From the NCBI GenBank assembly GCA_025201805.1, contig MU619287.1, positions 91,524 to 155,523 on the forward strand: a stretch of DNA of 64,000 nucleotides, in the 5' to 3' direction. A model generated the notes under the pieces. It worked only from the letters and a program-made list of their open reading frames with translations, was not told the DNA's origin and made no database searches. This stretch comes from Parasitella parasitica. Lineage: Eukaryota > Mucoromycota > Mucoromycetes > Mucorales > Mucoraceae. Each line of letters begins with the position of its first letter. Position 1 is the stretch's first letter. This document shows positions 25,190 through 37,011 of this stretch, piece after piece. The position numbers were made by a program, and so were the translations under genes.

Positions 25190-27106
25190 GATCAAAATAT
25201 GGCAGGCCCTAGCCGCTAGGATACCAAGCGTTGTGCTTCGTACCATATATTGGGTCATTCGGGAAAATCACATAAATCATGTCCTAGCAATCCAAAAACC
25301 AGTGGTATCCCTATAAATGATACAAGTCCCGAAGCTCAATCTGTTAGAGAAAGCGACATAACCCCCACACCTCAAGTCAGCGTTACTAGATGTGCCTCAT
25401 GTCAGCAATTTGGGCATTCAAGAAGTACACACAGCCCTTGCCTTAATAATCCAACAAATAACCTGAATCCTTCCGAAAGCACAACAGGCTCCGCTGACCC
25501 AACAAACTTTACACGTCGTTTAAGAGCAGCAAATGATTTTGGCACACGAAATAGTGCAAAAGATCCCGCAAGGTTGCTCACTGAGAGAGACGACCGTGGC
25601 CGTATGAACGTGGAGTGTACTGGCGATGTGAATGGTTGAGAGAATCAAAACATCATCTAATACCAACCCTGGATTTCAAATATGCTGTGCAAACAGCTCT
25701 TTCAAGCTGACACCTTTTAAGCTAGCACCACCTGTAGTTGCTGATTTGCTAACAAGATTAACAAGCGAGCTTAGAAAGTTCAGAAACAGTATAAGGTCGT
25801 ATAACAGTCTTTTGAGTTTTTCTTCAATGGGAGTTAATAAAAAAAAACAATTCAGACTGCAAGAGAGCAAGAGATCTCGAGACAAGTTAATCTAGTTGGT
25901 GGTGTATACATCTTTAAATTGCGCGGAAATGCGTACCGTTTAATGGCTAGTGATTTACCTGCGGCTGGAGAACGTCCAACATTCTCTCAGATATACATTT
26001 ATGATGCTGATGATGAGTTGGACAATCGTTATGCTCATGAAAGCCATATTTCGAGAAATACATTGAGAAGACTACACGTATTGATGCATGAGATAAATTC
26101 ATTTGTAGAGCATTACAGGTACATGTCCCAAATTGCCGATGAGATAGCAGATGAGCAGCAAACTAATAATGTGGGAATTTAGAGACTTCCCAACCTCAAG
26201 CTAATCTTCCGTGCGGATGGTGCTCCAGATAGGAGGAGATATAACATGCCAACGAGTACAGAAGAGCTTGCGAATCAACAGCAAACTTTTGCCAATTATC
26301 TTTTGCGTGTTGGCAATGATTTTGCTCCTGCTGCTGATACTGATTATATAACCATGTCTTTGGATATGGTGATTCCTGGTACCAACATGCATTCTCTTGT
26401 CAATAGCGCGCTCCCACTTTTGGGTTCAGCGGGTGCTGACACGACATCCCGTCCCTTGGGTAGACATGCTCACTAACTCAATTTTTATGATACCAATAAA
26501 TACCGATGTCCAGATTTTAAATAATATCATGCTTGCTCAAATTCCTGGTCAAGAGTTCAAATATCGTAGTGCTGATAAATGTTCCTCTGAAGTAGCTGAA
26601 GTACAGTATCCCTCAGAAATGATGCACAACATTGACGTTGGTGGTATTCCTCCTCATCTACTAAAACTTAAACTGCATTGTCCTATCATCCTGCTGAGAA
26701 ATACCAGCCCATCTACCTGGTACAAGATTGATTAATAGAGGCCCTCCTCCCAAATGTTATTTCTGCAAGAATTATCTCAGGTTGTAAAATTGGTGATGTG
26801 ATTCTTATTCCAAAAATCTCTTTAAATTTACCTGATGAGTCCCCTATCAACTTCTGAAAACATCAATTTTCAATTAGGCTTGCCTTCGCAATGTCTGTAA
26901 ACAAGGCTCAAGGAGAAACTTTGCAAAAGGTGAGTTTATACCTTCCAAAGCCTGTATTTTCTCATGGCCAATTATACATTGCTCTCTCGAGAGCCCAAAA
27001 CCCTAGCTCTATAAAAGTTCTCATAGAGCAATCTGAAGATGAGAAGAAAAAACGAATTCCACCCAATTTCACGAGAAATGTCGTCTTTACTAAAGTCTTC
27101 CTTTAA
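25190..27106 (+). mobile_element. Decayed Helitron: zinc-knuckle/N-terminal part joined to Pif1-type helicase C-terminus
   Basis: Fragments in shifting plus-strand frames: a CCHC-like knuckle (CASCQQFGHSRSTHSPC) with an upstream decayed copy, then QICCANSSFKL, LRKFRNSIRSYNSLLSF, GERPTFSQIYIYDADDE and LRRLHVLMHEIN, the typical order of the region N-terminal to the Helitron Rep endonuclease. Next come helicase-middle and C-terminal fragments, ending with MSVNKAQGETLQ and LYIALSRAQNP before a stop at 27104-27106. Rep-endonuclease HUH motifs and the helicase Walker motifs are missing. The coding region is broken by several frame changes and stops (for example after 25639 and 25893). At under 2 kb against over 5 kb for a full element, it is internally deleted and non-autonomous. 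Terminal TC/CTRR ends were not located. Confidence 0.8.
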
Positions 27107-27109
27107 TGG

Positions 27110-27690
27110 CAGTACAATCAAGGTGTTGCCTCCGTTCCAGCCTCCAATGTGATATGGTTTTCCGATAAAATAGAGTTTTGTATCTTGGTACTGGTATGCT
27201 TCTTCATTGTTGGCTTGTAGTAATAACGCTCAAAATTGTTTGTCTTCAAACTCCAATTTGCGTGTATTTTGACATCGTCAATGTCAAATCTCACTTTTCA
27301 ACTGCTTTTGTGCTGGCGGTAGACCTGATTGAGTGCGCCTTGAAGACCTTCGTGTCAACGCCTGCCTTTCCCATGATTCTTTTTGACCCATTCAATATGG
27401 TTGCTGGCCTGATTGATCTTGTCTTCTCGCTATTATTTATGTACGACAGGAATAGGGTATGGTCATTTGGTAGCCCTTCTCTGATGCTTCTTGCTTTTTC
27501 ATAAATAACTGCATTGTCCAAACTGGACAACTCGCTTTATCTTGCATATTTCCTATTATTGACATTTTGACCTGTGCTTCTTTTGGCTCTCTGAAAAACA
27601 ACCTGACAGCTTCCAATTTTCCTTCTTCTATTACAAATTCAATGTCTTGGTGTTTTAATCAACCCACATCTGAAGCTGGTCTAGGGGTGC
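27110..27690 (-). mobile_element. Tyrosine-recombinase fragment (Crypton/DIRS-type), frameshifted
   Basis: On the minus strand, pieces read FVIEEGKLEAVRLFFREPK, then SYINNSEKTRSIRPATI, KAHSIRSTASTKAVE (the HxxR box), a one-frame shift, then HANWSLKTNNFERYYYKP containing the catalytic Tyr region. The order HxxR - H/W - Y is that of eukaryotic tyrosine recombinases carried by Crypton and DIRS/Ngaro elements. No reverse transcriptase belonging to it is next to it on the same strand, so Crypton versus DIRS is unresolved. The reading frame is broken at least twice (near 27528 and 27285). It directly abuts the Helitron end and the start of the LINE, consistent with nested insertions. Confidence 0.7.
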
Positions 27691-27763
27691 ATGGAAAGCT
27701 AATCCCTTTTTGGGCAATTTCCCTTCCTATCGCTCGGGTCTCGCCTAGCACATAACGAAGACT

Positions 27764-30357
27764 GTGCATGCGTGGCAACATTTGGATTCACAGGATACCG
27801 TGACAGCCATGAAGATTTGGGATGAACTCAAGGAGGAGATCAAGACGTTCACCAGATTTCTCCAGCTGGTTCGAGAATCCTGGCGCCACAAGTCGATCAA
27901 TAAGCTGCAATCTAAGCGCAACCGAATCGTAAGAGATTACAAGAACACTGGGATCCTATCGCTGCTACTACCCTCTTTGGAGGCCCTGCTTGGGAAGCTT
28001 CAAGAAGAACAAGCCCGAGATTGGTGTGCTCAAGGCAGGTAAATTTTGGAGAGAGAATAATGAGAAATCTGCAGGAGTCTTCAAGCGTCTAGCTGATATC
28101 CGTGCTTCACAGCGCGAGATTCCTCCCTTGCACAACAAGGAAACCGGCGCCCTCACAACCTCTCATGATGAGTAGGTCGAGGTGATCCACCAGCTCTACA
28201 ACCAACTATACGCTCCTTCTGCTCTCTTCCGACACAGCTCGCGATGTACAACGGGACTTGTCGCCTGAGCAGCAGACTGCACTACTAGCTCCAATTGAGA
28301 TTGAAGAGATCATTGGGCTCTCCGGGCGTGCCTCACGCACAAGCTCTCCTGGCGTAGATGGGTTGTCGTACGGCATCCTTCGCCTCTTTTAAAGCGCCTT
28401 GCTGTTGCTCTGCTGGCGACGACTGTCTACAAAGCCGCTTTGAAGGAAGCGTGCCTCCCAGCAATATGGTCTCTCTCGTTAATGACTTTGATCTTAAAGA
28501 AAAGTGATTCTTCGCAGTTGATAAATCTGCGTCCCATACAACTGGTTTGTATGGACAGTAAAATTTTTACGGGGACTCTCAACAGTTGCATTATGGGAGT
28601 CGCCAATCAGATCATCAATCCCTACCAATTGGGCTTTATGCCTGGCAAGTATATCGACTAAAATGGCTTGATGGTGCAAATGATTCTGAAAAACGCTTCC
28701 TGCTTTTACGATGAGCTCGACGACCACCACCTTGGCTTGTTGTTCGACCAACAGAAAGTCTATGACCGTGTCAATCTCGAGTATCTGGAAACTGTACTGC
28801 TCCACTATGGGTTTCCAATAGATCTTGTGCGGACGTTGTACGTATTGTTTAATACAACCGCATTCGTACCAAATGTCAACGGAGTGGTGTCTACTCGTGA
28901 GGTCTTGAATCTGCGTGGGTTGAATCAGGGTGATCCTATCTCTTGTATCTTGTACAATTTTTCTTTGGAGCTTTTGCTTCGCTCTATCTTGGACGACCCG
29001 CTCTTTCATGTCTATCATTTCTACGACAAGCATGCTGTGCCTTATGTAGCAAGTTTGCCGCCTATCAAGCTGCTGTGTTATGTTGATGACACGCTGGTGT
29101 TCCTTCAAGCTGTACAACAAATTGTGTCCTCCTTTGTCAGCATCAATTTCAGCCCAAGGCTCCGCTGGCAGCTTATTGTTACAGCCAAGAAACACGGTGG
29201 TCTTGGTGTGCTCAACCCCACCATCCAGCAAAAGGCGCTGGACTATCGCTCGATCTACCTGTTTTTGTTCTCTCGTGCTTCGTCGTCGTCTGTGCTGCTC
29301 ATGATCGTAACATTCTGGACGGCCCACATCTTCCCCTGCTGCTCCTTTTTCCGGATGCTCGCCGGTCGCTAGCTGGGTCTCCTTTGTCCGCTACCTCCGT
29401 GTTACTGCGCTCTGTAGGCAGTTTTCCGCGTGCTTTTTCGTCTGCCAGCGCCAATATTTTGGTTTGTTTACTGCTGCCTATCTTGTCCACGCTCACCACT
29501 GATTCTGGCTGTCGCCCCAAGCCTACTTCTCGGTTGCATCGTGCCAAGGTCTCTGATCTATTCAAGTACTGCCCTATTGGTCATTACTTGCTGCCCAAAA
29601 CGCCATCAGAGCTAGGGCCTGCTTTCCAGCACATTGCTGCCCGATTTGCCAAGAACACTCAGACAGGGCGCGCTACATTCGAGCCCTTCTTTGTATGCTG
29701 CTTCCATCCTTCTGCTCTTGATCTCCATGACGCCGCTGATCGTGCCACTATCCAGTCCACGCTGCACTTTTCCGCCTTCATGTCGAGTCTGGGTGTGTCC
29801 TCCTCCCTTTTGCAAATCGACGAACCTAAGCACCAAACAAAACACTTTCGTCAGTTGCTAGTGGATGCTTCTAGTCGTCTTATCAGCTCCTTGTTGGCCT
29901 CTGCCGCTGCCTGGTCTCGTTTTTGGACGCTGTCTTTACGCTTGTCCAACGCAATGAGACATATCGCTGGCTGCATAGCAAGGCGAATACGCGAGCCCGA
30001 CTGTCACTGTATGATCCCCTGGTCTATCAACCTGGCTGCCTCTTCGAACATCTGTTTTTCGAGTGCCCGTCCAAGTTTGCCTTCTGGATCACACTGATTC
30101 AAGAATTTCTTTGTCTTGTCCTTACGAGCCCGTTATTATCTCCATTATTGCCATCTCCGACTTATCATTCAAGGCCAACGATTTCACCCTGCAAATGTTT
30201 TTGCTTGCACCTCCACTGCTCTTCCAAAACGTTTTGCTGAGGACCATCTCTCGGAGCTTGAGTAGCAGATGGTATTTTTTTATGTTCTTTCTTCTTCTGT
30301 TTTTCTTTGTTTTTGTTAGCCTCTTAATATGCTTTTCCTTTTATTTTAATTTTTAAT
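27764..30357 (+). mobile_element. 5'-truncated, stop-riddled LINE (non-LTR retrotransposon)
   Basis: Plus-strand fragments cover the reverse transcriptase: SSPGVDGLSYGIL, LRPIQLVCMDSKI, QLGFMPGK, LLFDQQKVYDRV, LNQGDPISCILYNF, and the active-site box CYVDDTL near 29079-29090. Downstream lies the long C-terminal region ending in a zf-RVT-like CLFEHLFFECPSKFAFW. In-frame stops occur at 28172-28174, 28391 and 28660-28662, with further frame shifts around 29372. No endonuclease domain is present and homology starts inside the element, as expected for 5'-truncated target-primed insertions. An AATAAA and a T tract (30399-30424) mark the likely 3' end. It is a dead copy. Confidence 0.82.
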
Positions 30358-31984
30358 CATTTTTGTATATCCTTGTTGAGCACCGCAACAAATAAAGCTC
30401 TTTTTTTTTTTTTTTTTTTTTTTTGAAAAAAAGGAAATCATCAGTTTGTACCAAGCAGACTAAAAGACAATGCCAATGAAAACAGCAACCTCAATGCTAA
30501 ACAAGAGTCAGCTAGTGCTGCCTGGCATTTTTTTTTATAAGGGCTTCTTAGACAATTTTTAAAAACAACGTTAAGATCATAAAGGAATGAAGCTCTTAAA
30601 TCAAGTGCTACAACTCAAGCGACATGGCTTTCGAGTTGGCCAGTAAAGCACATCAATGACAATGTTACAAGCGCTACATACTAATTTCTAGCTCAAAAGG
30701 TTGTGCGTAGTCGTCACTTTTTTTGATTGTGGAATTATATAGCAAGCTATTGTGCCGAATACAACTAAATAATATTCGTGCATTTGCACGCATTTTTACA
30801 TCATGCATTGGGATAATTCAAATGATGATCTTGGTCTTTGTAACATATCAAAAGTTACACATACATTGGATATGAAACATCATCAAGATCTTGGATAAAT
30901 CAGGCTTTGTTGCGTTGTTCATTATGATTTACATTTAAGGTAATCCGAGCCATTAACTCAATCTTTATTGTTGTTTTTTGTTATTAATTCTCGTGTGCCG
31001 TTTTTACGATATAGCAGAAAAACTTTTAGATAAACTTTAACATATTCCAAGCACTTGATCGCATATAATTGCGCATGCTTATATGCGTTCTATGTATTGA
31101 ATGAATCTCTGCATTTATATATGTACAAATTAGTAGACAAATGAAGAAATCCATTGTTTGTTACACTCAATCATGCACAACAGCAAAAAGTATTAAGGCG
31201 TTTTTGTAGCCTAAATCAAGTAATACATTTCACTTTTGGTGGAATGCTCAAGATGTATGATATTTTGATTTGTTTCTTGGGATCCACTCAAAACAATTTT
31301 TTTTTGACAATTTAGATGCACAGGGCAATCATTTCTATCTCGAAAAGACAATTTGTTTTAATAAATAACAACAAAAACAAGATGGGTTACACTGTATCAC
31401 ATCATTAATTACAGTTTAAAATTCAAGCATACAGATAGGCAAGTTTTATGATTGATGAACCCCATTCGACGCCTATCAAATACCGAATGAAGCCAGCTAC
31501 TATGCAATGACTCTATTATAAACCTGATCCAGCACGTAAGCATTGATATTGATCTCGGTATGAATTATCCAAAGTAGCCATCAAAGCAAATCCATTATAA
31601 CAGTCGGAATGGGGCTCTTTTTGGCAGCACATTTGAATTAACACACAACCCAAATTTGGCATGAAGAAATCAGAAAGCTTTATTCTTTAAAAAACATAAA
31701 AGAGACAGATAAACGCATTTACGTACGTGGAATCAAATTGATCAATCTTTATTAAGAGATAAAAAGCGTTCTCTCGTCAGACTGACTACGTACAAAATGA
31801 TTCAGGATGGTTGCATCAAAAGCTCGGCGGCTGATTTCCGACTACAACAAAAAAAACTTTGACCCCCCCCCCCTTTTTTTTTTNNNNNNNNNNNNNNNNN
31901 NNNNNNNNNNNNNNNNNNATATTTGTTTTCCTGCTCATTTCTTTTTCTCTCTCTTTTTAATCTAAAAAAACTAGTATTTATAGC
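30358..31984. other. 1.6-kb AT-rich intergenic region including assembly gap
   Basis: Contains the T tract at the LINE 3' end, then sequence without supported coding potential, a C11 run followed by T10 at 31863-31883, and the N gap. The last ~65 bp are a T/CT-rich leader for the homeobox gene. Confidence 0.5.
31884..31918. other. Assembly gap (35 N)
   Basis: Thirty-five consecutive N immediately follow a C11-T10 homopolymer junction, where assembly probably failed. True gap length is unknown. It lies 66 bp before the homeobox start codon, so promoter or leader sequence is missing. Confidence 0.99.
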
Positions 31985-32828
31985 ATGGATAATTCTGATA
32001 AAACAAATCCAAACTTATCACATTCTGACCACTCGTCAGAAGAAATTGTAAACGGCAACAATAAAAGACTTCGTATCAAATCGCACGAAGGTAAATTCTT
32101 CATTTGCAAGTGTTTCATGTAATATTAACATGCTTGCAGTCGTAAATAAGCCTAAAAGAAAGAGAATAACACCATATCAATTCACAATACTATCGGATTT
32201 ATTTGCAAGTACTGATACGCCTAATTACCAATTAAGAGAAAATACAGCTTCCAAATTAAATATGACGAACCGTGAAGTACAGGTATTTTTGTTTATTTGC
32301 GCATGTGAATGCTGAATTAATAATAAAAATTAAAAGGTTTGGTTTCAAAATCGACGTGCCAAAGTAAATCGTGGTCGTTTGCAAGAACAAAGAAGACATG
32401 ATCCATTTATATATCCCATCTGTTGGACACCTCCACCAGATCAGCAGCAGCAGCAGCAGCAACAGCAACAACCACAACAACATCAACATCATCATCATTA
32501 TCCGCCACTCTATCATCCACATCACAATCCATCCTTAGCCTCCGCTCAGGCAGAGCAACAGCAATCGAAACACCAGCATCCCGTTGAGGTAGATCATAAA
32601 CTCATGAACACAAGCTTCAACAAGATGTCATTTGGCGAAGAGCAGACTTATGATAGTCAATCCAGTGTAACATCGTCCAATTCATCTACACCCACACTTT
32701 ATCCCCAATTATCACCGCACATGAGACCAATAGATATTTTAGCTCTTGCAGCAGAATATGTACAGCGATGCGACGAAGAAAAACGATTGACAGAAGAAAG
32801 AAGAAAATGCTGGCGACCTTGGGATTAA
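31985..32828 (+). CDS. Homeodomain transcription factor, 246 aa
   Basis: Three exons (31985-32090, 32140-32282, 32337-32828) join in frame. A typical 60-residue homeodomain spans ~38-97: basic arm KPKRKRITPYQ, helix 2, and recognition helix VQVWFQNRRAKVNRG, with the last intron exactly before VWFQN. Trp, Phe, Asn and Arg of the recognition helix are all conserved, so DNA binding is expected. The C-terminal half is low-complexity (polyQ, His-rich) with a short conserved-looking end (DILALAAEYVQRCDEEKR). It is a non-TALE class homeobox gene by helix spacing. Target genes are unknown. The promoter is interrupted by the N gap. Confidence 0.9.
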
Positions 32829-33077
32829 GTCCTGGTTGGCTTACTTTATGATAAGCAAAAAAAAGATAAAAGCATGATACAGTCTTAATATAATAATAAT
32901 ATCCTGCAGTTGTAAATAGTATCGTTTATGAAACTGGCTCAACACACTGTTGCTAAATAAAAATAGCAGATGGTTTTTGCCGCCTCATTGTGTTACCTAC
33001 ACTATAAAAGAAAAAAAGCTAAAATGTGCGATTGATTTTCTATCTCTTTCTCTTTTCAATCACTTTATTTTCTCCAA

Positions 33078-34752
33078 ATGACAAATAACACAATAGAACC
33101 TCGCCATTTTTTGACGAGGATGATGAGTTTATCGGTATGCGTGTATTTTACAGGCATCACTCACAACAATACTAAACCCCCAATAGAAAAAACGAATCCA
33201 GGAGTCCAAATATACAAAGCTGTTCACTATCCTCATTGTTCTGACAACGTTTATTTGCATCGTTTTGGAGGGCGTTATTGTCAATTCACACGTAAGAGTT
33301 TACCAAGAGCTAATCGACAATCAATCAATACAAGACGTTACAAGCACTTCGGTTGATCCTGATAAAAAGTTGGCTGAAAATGACTCAGACGCAAAGGAGA
33401 TTCTCATTGCTTTGGGGCTTCGAAGACTAAAAAACGAAAACATATTCTTCATTTTGTTCTCATTGTTTCAACTCGTTTTGGGAATGGATGCTGTAAGTTG
33501 TATTTGTATAGCAAGCATGTCAGTGCAGTAACCATTCGAGAATAGATTGTTCGGCAAAGTGTGATCCAACTAGCCGCTCATACCGTAAATCAAGTCTTGT
33601 TGGTTGTCTTTGCAGCCATTCAAGTAGGAGGCACCATTTACAAGTAAGTATATCTGTGTTTCTCTAGAATTGACCATTCATTGCAACAATATAGACATTT
33701 GGACGTCAAGCAAGACATTCCACCACCAGAAGACCCTGAGGTCTCTTGGTATTTTGATTTCGCGCTTCGTAATGAAATTGGTCTCGTTTCTGTAATGTTT
33801 CTTTTCTCGATTTTATTTACATTTCTTAGCTACAAACTATACAAGCAATTTGGCTGGAACATTTATAAAAGAATCGGTGCTGATATTGAGCAACAATGTA
33901 AAGATCAGAAACATGCTATCATACAGTGTACTAACTAGATTTCGCATTAAATCCACAGCCCGGTTCAGATTGACCCAGATCTTCTTTTTGATCTTGAAAC
34001 TAGATGCCTTCTTCCATTTGGTGCTCTGTATATTTTATGCCGTCGTAATGTCACAAGAAAAGTACTATTCCCTTTGGGGCATCACAAATCGAAAATTCGC
34101 AGGTTACATTATTCACATTGTGTTGACGGTTCTGCTGATTCCGGGTTTGCTGTTTGCGCGACACGGAGTTATCACGGAAAACAAAAAGGTCATGGTAGCT
34201 TGTTTGGTCACACAGATCATTATGGGGCTGGATTTCATTTTGATCCTTGTTGATAGTGCAGGATCTTGGGTTTTCTGGATTTTAGCAGGTAAGTCTTTTA
34301 ATGGTTGTCAACTTATAGGTGTATACCTAACAATTATTCAATTATATAGTGTGCTTGGCTATCATCCTCTGTATTGTAAGTCTCCCTTTTAAAGTCTGTC
34401 TTTTTGATGATTAACCAACTCTTTTTTTTTTTTTTTTTTTTTCACGCACAGTCAACCATAGTATTGAATATTCTGGTATCTCGTAATTTTGGAATGGGAT
34501 TGAAGCCTTACAGTAAGTTTTGCACTATCTTTTAAAATCTATATGTTCGTTTATATTTGGAACCTCTTAGTGCAGCGATTATTTATTGACGAAAATGACA
34601 AATCACATAATCAATCCGGTAATGACGCAGCATTGCTAGAGAAAAATGAATGGATGATCGACGATGAGGAGGATTACCCACCAAACAAAGATGCAAATAA
34701 GCCTACTCCAGCCTATATCAGTGGTAGTAGTAATACTGGATACGTAGCATAG
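33078..34752 (+). CDS. Multi-pass membrane protein, UPF0658 Golgi-protein-like, copy A (420 aa)
   Basis: Eight exons (33078-33134, 33187-33492, 33546-33643, 33695-33897, 33959-34288, 34350-34375, 34452-34512, 34571-34752) join in frame. There are about seven or eight hydrophobic segments, with a central signature KLYKQFGWNIYKRIGAD and QIFFLILKLDAFFHL, and an acidic C-terminal tail after the last helix. The fold and signature recall the fungal UPF0658 Golgi membrane family (known from Schizosaccharomyces); I am only moderately sure of this name. A diverged inverted paralogue lies at 38571-40069. A perfect TACTAAC branch site occurs in the fourth intron. The biochemical function of the family is unknown to me. 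Confidence 0.75.
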
Positions 34753-35037
34753 ACGTTTATTATCATATATAAACTAAAATATGTAAACATTGTTCATGTT
34801 AATTATCACCATGTACAGAATAAATGCATAATATACCAAAAGCTCAATAAATTTTGAAAGGGAAAAATTGCTTGGAAACTGTCATAATTCAATTCAGATG
34901 AATATTTTGCGGATAATTTTGAGTTTTAATATGTGCTGTGGTTGTTGCTAAGCGAAGACCAGCAGTGATCAACTTGGCCACCCCGGTTTAATATTTCATC
35001 TTTTTCGTTTGCTTTCTTGATACTACACTGCGAAACG
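34753..35037. other. Short intergenic spacer
   Basis: 285 bp between copy A of the membrane protein and the CBP4 gene, with an AATAAA-type signal near 34846 and a pyrimidine-rich stretch before the CBP4 start. Nothing else seen. Confidence 0.4.
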
Positions 35038-35344
35038 ATGGCTAATGAAATCAAAGTACTCCTATATATGACAGGTATTCTTGCAACGGGCTATGGTCTA
35101 ATGAAATATACTGTTCCCGATGAAGAGACCATGAGGAAGGTATTTCATTACTGATTACAGCAGCCTCTTTTACCATAATTAACGTTTTTCAAAGCGCCTG
35201 GACCCCGCATTGAGAAGAGAATACGACCAAGCAAAAGCAGCAAATCGCGAAAAAAGCCAACAGATGATGGAAATGATGCGTCAAGCAGCAGAATCAGACA
35301 AACCTGCCTGGAAGATTGCCGATGAACAGATGGGCAAAAAATAA
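35038..35344 (+). CDS. CBP4: CBP4-like cytochrome bc1 complex assembly factor, 83 aa
   Basis: Two exons (35038-35139, 35195-35344) join in frame to 83 aa. A single N-terminal membrane segment (LLYMTGILATGYGLM) is followed by KYTVPDEE, a basic amphipathic helix (RLDPALRREYD) and the SDKPAWK motif, all typical of fungal CBP4. CBP4 sits in the mitochondrial inner membrane and with CBP3-CBP6 stabilises newly made cytochrome b during complex III assembly. It is small and split by an intron, so simple reading-frame searches miss it. Convergent with the CCDC47 gene, whose stop lies 112 bp away. Confidence 0.85.
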
Positions 35345-35456
35345 GAATAATACATTCAAAGACACATAACATACACATACGAAAATTTGGCATACTTACT
35401 TCAGCAACCAATTTACTTTTATATTATTTATGATACATTTTCATTACTATTAAAAA

Positions 35457-37011
35457 CTACATCTTTTTGCCTTGTTTCTTTTGTTGTTTCTTCATGTTGC
35501 GGGCTCTTTCCTTTTCTTCCCATTTGCGTTGTTCTGCAGGGCTCAATTTCTTGACACGCTCTTCTTCAGCACGCTTTGCTTCAGCTTTCTTCCTAGCTAA
35601 TTCTTCAGCACGATCGACAGCAATCTTTTTGGCATATTCCTTGCCAAGCTCCTCGCGATTTTTGCTGATCTTGTTTTTAATATCACTGCTAAGTCTCAAT
35701 TGACTAATAGCATCAGGAAGACCGCCTACAAGTTCAAGAAGAGGATCAAATCCGTTGGTTGGAGACATCAAAAAGTTGAGAGAAATGGTGATATAACTGT
35801 CAGTTTCAAACCTATCACAATTATGGTCCTTAGTACTATATCCATTTTTTTTAGTATGCTCACATACAATTCAGGCTCTTCGTCAGGCAAACTAGAGATG
35901 ATTAAAGATTCCAGACGACCATCGGATTTGTTGATGATATCGGTGACCTTGGATGTCAAGATCGAATCAGCCAATTTTTGTGTTTCAGCATACACGGTGT
36001 ACTCGGAAGGGGAAATGGCCTCACTTGAAGCAATCTTACCAACACGGTTCTGTACGAATAGTATTAAATATCGTGTAAGACACACACTTGCAAACACACA
36101 TATTTATAGGTATTACCAAATCAAAACGCTTTTTGAATAAATCAGCAGCCAAATCCTTTTTGACAACACCAACTACAAACTTTTCCCTCAATGCTTTATC
36201 CAAGTGTAACTTCAATTCCTAGATAGAGAAATGAATTAAATATCGACATGATAATGATTATTAGGCAAGCTTACGACTCTATCAGTTGCAGGTTTGGTTG
36301 CTGAAGTTAGCACGGAAAGAACTTGCGTACTAAAATAGGTTAAAATATCATTTCTAGGCTTCAACTATTCTAGAATGTTAATTTGATGATATTATCAACC
36401 TTGAAGAATTTAAAATTACTTTCAGCCACCAGTGACCAAATTGAACATTACGTCTACCGGTTGTATATAAAAGATAATCGGCTGGACCATCCATCATCAA
36501 GATGGATTGATCATTAGAATTTTTATCACCAACAAGAGCAAATTGACTTTGAAGGTAATCAGTTTGACCATTCAACCTGTGGATAGTAGTTAATGCTTTT
36601 CTCTCCGAGAAATTTCACATGTTCAGCTTACCACTTCTTGGCTATATTCAAATTGGCCTTCTTTCCTCTTAACCAAACAAAAAAGTAAAGTATAAATACA
36701 CTCACTAACACGATTTCCATTTGAAAATCCATAATTTCCAAAGCTGAATAGACGACGAGCAGTACAACTGTCAATATTCTTTGCTAGAAAATCTTCTATA
36801 CCTCACGCTACTTACGTCTAACCATGACATGGTTGGCTGGAACTACATAATACAGTTGGGTGGTTAGTGATCTTCTACCTCACGCGTTTCGAAACTCCTA
36901 ATATGCACATTTACCATCAATGGGTGTCTGTTTGGCCTCTTCTTCTTCAGTAGCAGCACAAGCGACAGAAAAAATGACTGTAGAAGTCAAAAATGTTAAA
37001 ACCTTTGACAT
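35457..37011 (-). CDS. CCDC47/DUF1682-family ER membrane protein
   Basis: Several exons on the minus strand. The start at 37011 gives an N-terminal signal sequence (MSKVLTFLTSTVIFSVACA), then an acidic stretch, a transmembrane helix (EIVLVSVFILYFFVWLRG), and the conserved luminal/cytosolic domain: LQSQFALVGD, YTTGRRNVQFGHWWL, VLSVLTSATKPATDRV, FVVGVVKKD, YTVYAETQKLADSIL. The last exon (35771-35457) is a Lys/Glu/Arg helix ending KKQGKKM. CCDC47 is part of the PAT/multipass translocon that helps insert multi-pass proteins at the ER. The intron near 36330-36400 has a non-obvious donor, so that junction is uncertain; other joins look normal. Confidence 0.82.
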
